This document shows positions 46,454 through 57,600 of a DNA stretch of 64,000 bases, piece after piece. A model generated the notes under the pieces. That model was not told where the DNA came from and did no database searches. It worked only from the letters and a program-made list of their open reading frames with translations. The first letter of the stretch is position 1, and each line of letters opens with the position of its first letter. The position numbers were made by a program, and so were the translations under genes. The stretch is from Anaeramoeba flamelloides (lineage: Eukaryota; Metamonada; Anaeramoebidae): contig JANTQA010000057.1 in assembly GCA_027625915.1 (NCBI GenBank), forward strand, positions 2,480,001-2,544,000. The letters are read 5' to 3'.

Positions 46454-48200
46454 TTCTCTCAATCATTTTAAAAAAGTTTTGCAAAAAAATTCTTTAATAT
46501 AGTCCAGAAAATAGATCTTTTGAACTTTGTCAACTATTTTAGGGATATCTTTAAAAACTTTTTTGTAGAATTTTTTAAAATCATAATATTTACCTCTTTT
46601 AATAATTGAATTACTTTTTATTTAATTTTTCTTTTTCGTTTTTTTTGAATTTTTTTGAATTTTTTTATGAATTTTAAAAAAAAACATTTCGAATAATAGT
46701 TAAAATAAAACCAATTATTATTTGGTTAAATTTAAGTTGTTAATCCCATACAATTAAATTTATACTCATTACTTGGTTAAAAATCTTTATATTTTAGATT
46801 TTTTTTTTTTTTTTTCTTTTAAGTTGTATATATAGTAGTTCTTTCCAAAAAAGTAGGGATTATTTTTTTTTATATTTGGAATAATATTTTCTTTTTAAGT
46901 CTCTATATTGGTAGATAGGTGATATAAAACGAAATAGAATGTTGCTATTGATTGTGCGTTTCCTTATTGTAGATTTATTCCATGATATATTCATCAAAAT
47001 ATTGCCAAAAAATGAAAAAAATTGAAAAATTTTTTTTTTGATATGTAGAATTAAACCCAATAGTTACGTGACAATATGCTAAGGGTATAATTTTTTTTTG
47101 AAAAAATTAATAGTGTGATAATTTTTATCAACTCTTGGATATTTTCATAATAAAAACCTAATGGAAACATTTTTTATGATCAAAACTTCAAAAAAAAATA
47201 TTATTTTTCATTCTTTTAAAATTATTCTGAAAAATTATAATCAGTATTTTGATATCATTAATTAAATTTTTTTCTTATGAAAAAGAAAATTGTTTTGTTA
47301 TAAAGAATATATTAAACGTGTGTAGATTTTATTTTAAGAGAGGTGGACTTCCTTTTTAACTTATAATAAAAAAAAACAGATATAAAATAATATTTTTAAA
47401 CTTAAAAAATCAAAATGAAGAACTAATGTATGGTAAATAAAAATTTTCGATATTGTTTATGTTTTATTTGAAATTGAATTTAATAAAGAAAATCTAAACA
47501 AATAATCTCACCTAACCACCATTTATGAAATAATTACATTTCTCGTATCATTGGTTGATACTTTTTCTTGGGTTTAAACTAAATGGTTTAAATTGTATTA
47601 TAATGTTAATAAACTTATTTTATTATTTAAATTTAATCATGATACAAATTCTAATTAAAAGTTAAAATATTCAAAGGTTAAATAAATTATTTTCAGTTAT
47701 TTTTATAAGATCTTTCTGAAAAAAAATAGTAGAGGATTCGGTATATATATATATATATTAATTTCTAGAAAAGAATAAAAATGCTGGATTAATCTAGATC
47801 TTGGGTTAGTTAAAATAAATACAAATTAAACATTTAAAGCACAAAAAAATTTTTTTTAGTGTAAAAATCTTCTGGATAAAGTATATATATATAATTTTTT
47901 TAATTTTTCATTTGTGGGGAAAAAAAAGATTTTGGGTGATTATGAGTAATATATTTTTTCTATTTTTTAGGTTTATTTTGATTATTTTATCTATCATGTA
48001 TGTATTTAGAATGTATGCTAACAATTCATCCGTTATTATTATAAGATTTTAGAATTCTATAATAGTGTGATTAATATTGTACAATCACAATATTCTATTA
48101 AATCTACATTTTTGTTGAAAAATTATGCGGATGTTAAAAAAATATGATAGAAATTCCATTGTGCTAGAAATGTTGTGTGTTTTTAGGCTATTTGAAAGAA

Positions 48201-48234
48201 TTTTTTTTTTTTTTTTTTTTTTTTTTTGGGGGGG
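48201..48234 (+). repeat. T27-G7 homopolymer junction
   Basis: Twenty-seven T run directly into seven G, as at 22927-22968. Confidence 0.95.
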
Positions 48235-48534
48235 TGTTTTAATGAATTATTTTATTAGTCAAAAAGTGATTATATTTTTTCAAATTGAATAAATAAAATA
48301 AAATATTTCTTTCAAAAGATATTGCGAAATTAAATTGCAATTTTTTTATTATTTTTTTTCGAACTTTCTGTTTTTATTATATTTTTTATCATCTTATTTC
48401 TTTTTTCCATTTTTGGGTTTTAAGATCTATTTCCTATTTGTTTCTTCTACAAGTTGTTTGGTATTTTATTCTCTTTTCTTTCTTAATGTTTAATATAAAG
48501 TTCATACATTGGAACTAAATTCAAAAAAAAAAAA

Positions 48535-48755
48535 AAAAAAATACTCTAAAAATAGGTGTTTTTTTCAAAAGTCGGTATTTTTGAAAAAAGGGGTATGATC
48601 AAATCTTAATGAGTTGAATGGTCATCGTTTCTAAATCACATTAAATTATCATAACTTTGAAACAATACTTTATAAAAGATATATAACTGAAATCCACTAT
48701 ATAATTTTGGCTAACTTTAATTTTCGGAATTTATTTTTTACTTCTAGTGTGTCAT
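48535..48755 (+). repeat. Family D repeat, copy 2
   Basis: Inverted copy of 16215-16432: AAAAATAGGTGTTTTTTTCA, AAAAGTCGGTATTTTTGAAA, AAATTATCATAACTTTGAAA and TTTGGCTAACTTTAATTTTC. Confidence 0.7.
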
Positions 48756-48919
48756 CTTACAACTAAAGTCGATTATACTATTTTTATCCAGAATGTTTCT
48801 AGTTTCACTTGGGTTAATATTAGAAGATTTTCCCAGTTGTCAATAATCTAAAATAAATCCCAAAATCTTTTCGAAAATTTGATACATTTATTTATTCATT
48901 TGAATATAATTGTTGAAGG

Positions 48920-49414
48920 TAGAGCAGTGAAAAAAATACCGGACATGAAAAAAATCCCAGACAAGATTTTTAATTGTGAATATTAGTAAAATTATTGTGT
49001 AATTTTATTTATGTACAATCAAATTCCTTTTTTTAAGAATCAAACTTTTTCAATTATAACCCCCCCCCCACTTATTAGAATGATGATTGATGAAATCACA
49101 CTTGTTCAAAACACCATTCAATCAATCAAAAAACAAGAAGAAAAATTATCAGAGTCCAAACTCTAGTAAACCTCAATGAAACTCGATTGTTTTTCAAAAA
49201 AAGTTGATCAACATATGGCTATCAAACAATTACTCGAGTATTCTAGATACGCCTTACTTTGATGGACTTTAGGAAGGTTTATTACTAATCTCATAAAAAA
49301 ATTGGTTATTTAAAATAAGGATTTCATTGAAATTAGACAAAAATTTTACTAATACTCACAATTAAAAATCTTGTCGGGGATTTTTTTCATGTCCGGTATT
49401 TTTTTCCCTACTAT
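48920..49414 (+). repeat. Family C element, copy 2 (well preserved, TIR about 75 bp)
   Basis: The left arm reads GTGAAAAAAATACCGGACAT, then GAAAAAAATCCC, GACAAGATTTTTAATTGTGA and ATATTAGTAAAATT. The right arm is its reverse complement with few changes. The flanks end in TA on both sides. The interior of about 350 bp is non-coding. This looks like a non-autonomous DNA transposon. The left end offers CAGTG and the right end TAGTAGGG, so the exact terminus is uncertain. Confidence 0.82.
49060..49069 (+). repeat. C10 homopolymer
   Basis: Ten C inside the family C element; the corresponding place in copy 1 has no C run, so it expanded or shrank after insertion. Confidence 0.95.
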
Positions 49415-51521
49415 ACAACAAATTTATATAAAAAAACTCTTTCTATTCTCTTTTTTGATTCAAATTATTTTTTCAATTGGTTATTAATTGTTTGTTAGTC
49501 TCTTAATTTAGGATTTAATTAATGTAACAAAAAAATATTTTTGTTTTGCTTGCTTTATTTGTATTGAACAAAACAACTGAACAACCAATCCTTTTTAGTC
49601 CTTTATTTTTGTTTGGTTTCACAAGAAATATTTTTTTTTCAAATATAGGATCAGAAACAAAAAGATTTTCTAATTGATTAAGTATTTTTTCAAAAAACCC
49701 TCTAATTAGATAGGTTTTATTTGCAAAAAACTGTACTATTCCATGAAGTCCTTGACTTTTTCAACAATAATCACTTTATTCATACTAAAAGTTTTTATTC
49801 GGAAAAAATTAGTATTTTGATGGTAATATAACAAGATCCGAGAATTTGGATGTTTTAGATGAAAAACTCTATTAAATTATATCTCCTATTAATTTGAAAG
49901 AACCTGTAAACATTCAAAAAAGACAGTACTGTTATAATAATAACCTCTAAAGTCTCTCTGGTGGTGCACTGTAAATTAAAAACCAGGTTTCTTTTTACTT
50001 GAGGGTTTGTAACTGAAAGGATCAAAGAAATCAATAAAAAAAGAAATTGGAAAGTTTTGTAAGTTAAAAAGTGAAAACTCTATGTTCTTACAAATTATTT
50101 TGTTAACTCCAAAAAAATGAGTAAAGGAAACAGTTTATAATAACCTTCACAACATCTTGAGTTCTCGCTTTTTTAAAGAAGATTTATTGACTCAATAAAG
50201 TTTTAATTCTGTCAGTATGATTGGAAATTATAAAATTCGAAAGAAATTTAATTTTCATTGAAAACCCCAAATTTTAAATGACAAAATGGGTTTAATGACA
50301 ATTGTTCTGTTAAAAAAGCAATTCAAAATAAAAAGTGTCCTAATTAAGAATTTTGATGGAAATTAAAAGTGACGACAATTGAATTTAAAAAGATAGTTGA
50401 AAAGGTTGGATCAAAAAGTAAAATTTATTTCAAACAATAAAGACCATTTTGTGAAAATTTTCAACCAATAAAAAACAAAAATTCATAAAATAAGAAAAAA
50501 TTATGGTTGAAGGTAAATCCTTTTTCACCAATACTTTTACTTGTTTCTCAAAAATAAATCGCTAAGCGATCAAAACTGTTATGGTCTCTGGTTTATTTGA
50601 GTTTAAGGAATTTGATATTAATTTTAACCAGTAAAAAAATAAAAGACTTGTATTTACTTTTCAACTCGGTTTTTATACTCTGAACATGATTGTTTTTTAC
50701 CCCATCTCTCAAGTAATAAACAAACTTTCTGATGTTCCTTTGAAATGTGAGTTTCCGAACTGAGTGGTCACGTTTTTTGTAAATTTTATTCATATATTTA
50801 TTAATTAAAACCAGCAAAGGGTTTTCTGGTGTTAGGAGAAAACGGTGCAATCTCAAGGTAGTCAAAAACAGAAAGTTCGAAAAAAATTAACAACCAATTT
50901 CAATATGAAAATTTAAAACTGTGATTGTAAGCAATATTAGACACTAAATTTTTTGTTTCTCTTTTGCCAACTTGCTCTATTTGTAAGAAAATGAACTATT
51001 TTTTTTTTAGGTTTGAAAGAAAATAAAAAGTGTAACAAAACAAAAAAATCAGATTTTGAAATGGTACCAGCTCGAGACTCGATTTGGAACCACTCTTCAA
51101 TAAAAAAGAAAAGCATAAACCTAATTTGTAAGAGAAAAAAAAAAATATTTTAAAATAAAGTGAAAAATTAAAACTAAATTCCAAAAAATACACAAAAAAT
51201 GTGTCTTATTTGGGTTGTTAAGAATTTTGTTATCAAAAAAAATTTATTAAAAATTTCAGGCAAAATAAAAAAAAAAAAGAGTAAAATAAAAAGCCCAAAA
51301 GCATGAAATTTAGTTTGAGTCTTTGGTGTTTGGAAAAGAAAAAAACCCAAAACAATGTATCTAAAAGATATAAACCAACATTAGAAGGAAAATAACTTCA
51401 TCATAAATTCTGAAGCAAAAAAAAGAAAAACATTCAAATTTACGATTTTTATTTCCGAAATTATAACTGAAAAATAATCTTCAAGAATTCCTTAAAGGTG
51501 TTCAAGAATCAGAAAACAGGG

Positions 51522-51571
51522 TCGCCTTTCAAAGGCGGGTGAGAAAAAACTGCTGTTCATTTGAAAGGCGA
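51522..51571. promoter_or_regulatory. Inverted repeat upstream of the activase gene
   Basis: TCGCCTTTCAAA at 51522-51533 is repeated inverted as TTTGAAAGGCGA at 51560-51571, and the first copy also overlaps a GCCTTT/AAAGGC palindrome. It ends 68 bases before the ATG and is GC-rich compared with its surroundings. It could be a regulatory site or a 5' untranslated hairpin; function is unproven. Confidence 0.4.
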
Positions 51572-51639
51572 ATAACATTTGCTCCAAATTGGAGTATGAA
51601 GTTCTTCATTTCTTTTAAAAATTTTGATTTTCGGAACTT

Positions 51640-54600
51640 ATGCTTCGAATACCAGAATCTTTAGTTGTGACGAAACAGCTTCAAAACAGTGTTTGTCGGT
51701 TTAAGACGAGCATTGGACTTGATGTTGGCTCTACGACTGTGAAGGTCTTTGTTAACGATTCCGAAGATCCCAAAAAATCGACAGTTCATATCAAGCCGCA
51801 CCATGGGCTTGTGCAGGAGACGATCAAGGAATTGGTGACCAAAATAGACAAAACGGGTGAACAGTGCTACGTAACTGGGCGGCTTGGAAGGCAATTGCTG
51901 AACATTGCGGGGATACCTGAAGCCGTTGCGATCGAAAACGGGCTCAAGCTCTACAAAAAGGAACAGCAGATCGAAGACAAAATTGGCGCCGTTGTCTCCC
52001 TCGGTGGCGAGACGTACATCGTCTACAAAATCGGCGGGGTGGACAACAGCAGGATCATCGACACCTATAGCGGCAACAAATGCGCGTCGGGAACGGGCCA
52101 ATTTTTTTCTCAGCAATTGGGCAGGATGGACATGGACTCGTTCAAGCTGAAGGAATACTACGAAGAAATCAAGAAGGCAAACCCCTTGGAGCTCGCGACA
52201 AGATGCTCCGTGTTCATGAAAACAGATTGCACCCACAAGCTGAACAAAGGAGAGGCAACCAAATACGACATCGTTCTTTCCTTAGCCAAGGTAATGGCGC
52301 ACAAGGTCGCCGAATTGCTGCAAAAGGCTCAAATCGTCAAAGGAAAGGTCGTCCTGATCGGTGGCATGGTCAACATTTCGTTTGTTGTCGATTTTTTGAA
52401 ATTGGCTTTGCCAGAAGTGGAATTTTTATTACCAAAACAAGCGACATACTTCGAATCGTTCGGTGCTGCTGACCTTAGTCTCGTGGACGGACAGCCTCTG
52501 CCTTCAATTGATACCTTGCTTTCAGGATCAAAATCCGAATTCCAAACAGTTGGTCCGTTAACTAAAGCAAAGGATCTAGTTACTTTTGTAAAAGCACCAG
52601 AACAAGAAAAGCCTCAAGCTGGGATGGAATATATTTTAGGTGTAGATGGGGGTTCAACAACTACTAAAGTTTGTTTTTTTTTTTTTTTTTTCTTTCTTTC
52701 TTCCTTCATCTTTTGTAATAATTTTCTTTTTTTTGTTCTTTTCCACTTTTTAAAATCACTTTTTGATTCATCAATTTTCTTTTTCCGAAAACAGACACAC
52801 CACAAACAATTAATTCGAGAAAAAAGAGAACAAAGTTCAATCAAATGGTTTGTCTGTAAAAATTTTAACGAGAGAAAAAGGAATTATTTTTTTCATTATC
52901 AACTTTTCCCTTTATTTTTCAAAAGTCAAAAATCCTACACTTTCACTCAAATCAAGAAATTTTTTTTTTTTTTTTTCTGAATTTTTAAATTTCAAACAGT
53001 TTTTTTTTTAATTTTTTGTTCTTATTTTATACAAAAAATTATTACTCTAAATCTTCTGTGAACTGGGTTTTTAATAACTACCTATCATAGACTTATTGAA
53101 GACTGTTAAAAATTCTTATCAAAAAAAAAAATACAAATTTTTTTGAATTTTGTGAAGAACCCCATTTTTATGTTTTAGGGCCCGATTACTTTTATGACTA
53201 ACAATATTTATTGACTTAAAAGAATTCTTTAGTCAGAGATTTTGCTCAAATTGAAAATTTTGTTTTTTTTCAAAAATTTTTCATTTTTGGAGTAACATTA
53301 TTTTTCTTCGAACCAAAATTAGGAATTTAACTTGAAAAGGTTCGAAAATCAAAATTTCATTGCACATAATTCAACTCAAATTATTTTTAATCGCCTTTTG
53401 GTTTACTTCTCGTATACCAATAGATTTGAAAATAATTTGGAATCGCTATCTCAAAAAAAAAAAAAATAGATTTTAAATTTAGCTTTATTTGTTTGAAAAT
53501 TCATTCAATTTATGAGATCAATAAATATTTTCATCTAAAAATTCTCTTCCTAAATCGGAAAAATTTGCACTATTTTTACTTACCTTTATTTTGACATTCT
53601 TTGAAATCATTTTTATTGGTTTAAGCATTGTATTCCAATACCCACAGAGCATTAAATATAAATAGCCATTAAAGTAACCATTTGAGAAAAAAAGTGAAAC
53701 CTTGAAAAACAGTCAAAACACGATTTTTTCAATGAGGAACCTTAAGAGAACATGAAAATGAAAAGTAAGATCAATTAATAAAAGAAAATAATAAATGATT
53801 CAAGACAAAATGGAGGGGAGGATTCAACAGAATAATATTTTTTATCTTCCTATTTTTGAGTCAGGGGTTTTTCTTTGGTTGATTATGAAAAAAAATTTGT
53901 TGAAAAAAATGACTATTTTTGAGATATCCAAAATAACATCAATCGAATTTCGATAAAAAAGCAGATCTAAAGTGTTTTTGTTAACTTGATTGAGAAGATA
54001 GTAAAGGATTATTCTTTCAAGTTAATTTGTTTCTTCTTTTAATTGTTTTTACCTTTTGTACTAAGTAAGATTCCCCATTAAAAGTTGAGCCCCCCCCCAT
54101 TGTAAATACCAAAATAAAAATATTTTATTGTTTCAGTCTTGACCAATATGCTGGGGCTTTTTTCAAGTTAACCCATCAAAAAAAAAACAAAAGGAATTCA
54201 TAAAAATCCATAAAAAAAACACAAAGAAATAATCAAAAATATACAAAATCATCTTAAACTAGAAATATTTATATAATTAAACCGTAGTCATTTATAAAAC
54301 AGTGAATACAAAAACTATTAATAATTAAACCTCAAATTGATCTATAAAAGTAGTTCAGATGTTTTTTCTGGTGGTTTTTTAAAACTTTTCGGTTTTCACT
54401 TTTTAAAAATAACTGTAGAGCGTTTTTAAAAAAGTGAGTCATAAAAGTTTTCAAAAAGTGTTACTCAAATTGCTTCAAAGAGAAAGTCAAATATTTTTCC
54501 AAGTATTTCGAAAACTATTATTTGTCACTTTTTTGAAATGACCATTTCAAAATTTTTTTAAAAATTTATTCCTATCAAAACAATTTTTTGTTTTATTTAA

Positions 54601-57600
54601 ATTTTTAGAGGGAAATGAAATTTTTGTAGAATTAATTTTTTTGAGTATAGCCTTGGGTAAAATGTTGGCACTTTCATCACTCATAGAAACAGAACATTTT
54701 TCAATACAGATAAAAGCAATTTTATGAGGAATTTTTAATGAATAGATCGTTTTTCAAAAAGTTAATTCATTCATCCAACATTTCAGATTTTTTTTTTGTG
54801 TTAAAGTAGTTTTAAAAAAGTGAGGAACAAAAGTTTTCAAAGTATTTGACTAACTCTTTCAAGTAGTTTGTTTCAATTCTTTTTAAAAACTTTTAGTACC
54901 CAATTTTTTATTACAAACGAAGTCTTTTATAAAATAATTTTCAAATTGAATTTTTTTTTTTTTTTTTTTTCAGACTTTGGTGTTAAATTCTAATTTTAAA
55001 AAAATTTGATTTTATTTCAAGTTTTCAAATAACTCAAATATCTTTTCCCATTTTTTTGATGTTCTTTGTCATTTAAAGAAAGAAGATCTAAAAAAAAAAA
55101 AATAAACTAATTAATATTTAAAAAATTAATATTTCAAAAATAAATAAAATAAAATTAAAAAAAATAAAATAAATAAAATTAAAAAAACAAATAAAAAAAA
55201 ATTAAAAATAAATAAAATAAATAAAACAAATAAAATAAATAAAAAAAAACTAAAATAAATAAAATAAATAAAATAAATAAACAAAATAAAAAATAAATTA
55301 AAAAACAAAATAAAAAAGGTTGCATTAATTGATCGGCAAACAAAAGGAATTGTATCTTCATATTATGGAAGAACTTTAGGAGATCCAATTAAGGCATTAA
55401 GGCAATGTCTTGTTCAGGTTAAAAAAGATTTAGGTCCTGTGCACGACCAAATCCGAATTAGTCACATTGCCACAACTGGCTCTTCAAGGGAGCTATTGGG
55501 TGTCTTCACTGGTACAAAGGCAATTTATAATGAAATCATTGCGCATACTGTTGGAGCCACATTTTATCAAAAGGATGTTGACACAATTTTTGAAATCGGT
55601 GGGCAAGATGCCAAATACGTCTACCTCAGGAACATGGTCCCAATTGATTATGCGATGAACGAAGCATGCTCTGCAGGAACGGGCTCCTTTTTGGAAGAGT
55701 CCTGCTCAGGAGATTTAAAGATCATGAGGGCACAAGAAATTGCACCGATAGCCTTATCTGCAGAGGCACCATTGAAATTTTCGCAACATTGCTCTGCATT
55801 CATTAATAGCGACATCAGGAGGGCCTCTCAGGAAGGTGCCAAAAAGGAGGACATTGTAGCAGGCCTTGTATTATCTATTGCAAATAATTATTTAGATCGT
55901 GTAGTTGGCAACAGGAGGATCGGTGATTATATCCTGATGCAAGGTGGCGTAGCCAAGAACGCAGCTGTCCCCATGGCCGTTGCATCCATTTTGAAAAAGA
56001 AAATTATTGTGCCACCCAACCCAGAGTTATTAGGCTCCTTTGGCGTTGGCCTCTTGGCGCTTCAAAAAATCCAAGAGGGCAAACTTGAAGATGATTCTAC
56101 ACGCAATTACAGTTTAGAGGAATTAATCAATCGCCCTGTTGAAACCAAAGGTGAATTTGTATGCCACTCGTGTGAAAACAATTGCCCAATCAAAATCATC
56201 CAGGTAGGCGAGAACGAATTTTTCTTTGGGGGAAGATGTAACAAATACACCCAAATAAGGAATGACAAATTAACAAAACTGTCAAGCATGACGACAGGCA
56301 AAACGCTGAAGAAGAAAAGAAAACCAAAGGCAGTCGATTACATTAAGCTTCGGAAAAAGCTCCATTTTGGCAAATATGCACCAGATTCCGAGCTCCTCCC
56401 AGAAAAGGCCAAGAACGTTCTTGTCCCAACGGCATTTAGCGTTCATATGTTCTGGCCTCTGTATTCCAACTTCTTTTATGAGTGTGGCGTCAAGACACAA
56501 TTAGTTGACGAACCCACGCAAGAGGGATCTTTTAAATGCAGCAGCGATTACTGCTATCCCGCAGAATTGGCACATCAACTGATGGAAACCTGCTTACAGA
56601 TCAAAGAGGACGACTACGACTTCATTTTCATCCCACATTTGAAAAAAAGCGAGTCCTTTGAAGAAGATGTTAACGCAACCTTTTGCCCCTTAAGTCAGGG
56701 AACAGCATATCTCATGTACCAAGCATTTGGATTCGATCGAAACAAAATGCTCTACCCAGTGCTAAATTTTGAAAACTCGATGGAAAACTCGGGAAACGAG
56801 ATGATCGATATGGCAATTAAGAAGCTCGGGATAAGCAAATCCAAGGCCCAAAAGGCATGGGAAATTGCAGTTAAGAAATACAAGGCATGCCAACGGGAAT
56901 GCTTTGCGATTGGCGACAGGGTGCTCAAGGAGCACATCCGAAAAACCGAGGAAAACTCGATGAAAAAAAAGGAAGATCAGAAAGAGCTTGATCCATTAAT
57001 CGTGCTCTTTGGCAAGGCCTACAACGCCTTTAGCAAGCACACCAACATGAGCATCCCAAAGAAATTTGTTTCACGAGGCTCCACTATTTTGCCCTTTGAT
57101 TTCATCTCGCCAAACTTTGATAACGAAAAGGAAGAAATCTGTGACAACATGTTTTGGTACTATGGGCAGCACAATTTACAGGTCTGCAAGAAGATCAAAA
57201 AAATGGAAAACGCCTATGCCTGCATCATCACCAATTTCAGCTGTGGGCCAGACTCCATCCTCTTGCATTACATCCGATGGACCTTCAACACAAAGCCCTT
57301 CCTAATTTTGGAATTGGACTCGCACGTTGCAGACGCAGGCGTGGACACAAGGATCGAGGCCTTTTTAGATATCATCAAGGGGTACGACAAGATTAGCTTC
57401 AAGGAAAAGCCCATCCTTGCGGATCACAACTGGGAAAGGATCCAAGACGGCGACGACGTCATCGTCAGAAACGAGAAGAACCACGAGGAGACCTACAGAA
57501 TCACAGACAAAAAGGTCACACTTCTCATCCCTGCCTTTGAAAAGCTGATGTGCGACATGATCACCAACTACCTGCGAAACACGCACCACGAGGTGGTGAC

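Larger units (their letters stand above)
46454..51639. other. 5.2-kb gene-poor spacer upstream of the activase gene
   Basis: It holds a T27-G7 run (48201-48234), family D copy 2 (about 48535-48755), a well-preserved family C element (48920-49414) containing a C10 run, and a small inverted repeat (51522-51571) 70 bases before the next gene. A 90-codon frame at 50593-50865 (minus) is protein-like in composition but lacks an ATG and is not called. Confidence 0.5.
52669..55318 (+). other. Long intron (about 2.65 kb) in the activase gene
   Basis: It starts GTTTGT immediately after the codons for GSTTTK and ends AAAAAAG before GTTGCA, restoring the bacterial-like sequence GSTTTK-VALIDRQTKG without gap. 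It is more than ten times longer than the other introns here (111, 163 and 191 nt). The first 100 bases or so are T-rich and the last 180 are almost only A with scattered T (AAATA-type repeats), so the ends are complementary. The interior is AT-rich spacer-like DNA with a C9 run (54090-54098). No gene was found in it. Confidence 0.85.

Noticed and set aside
50593-50865. A 90-codon minus-strand gene
   Set aside because: It begins at TTG with an in-frame stop shortly upstream and no clear acceptor. Its composition is protein-like, so a gene fragment is possible, but it cannot be supported.
51661-52236. A 191-codon ORF antisense to the activase exon
   Set aside because: It is a shadow frame caused by the GC-rich codon use of the real gene.
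52669-52980. Continuation of the first activase exon past 52668
   Set aside because: The frame becomes Phe-rich low-complexity sequence, while the family sequence resumes exactly at 55319; this is intron read-through.
55126-55388. Minus-strand Phe/Leu/Ile membrane-like peptides
   Set aside because: They are translations of the A-rich simple repeat at the intron end.
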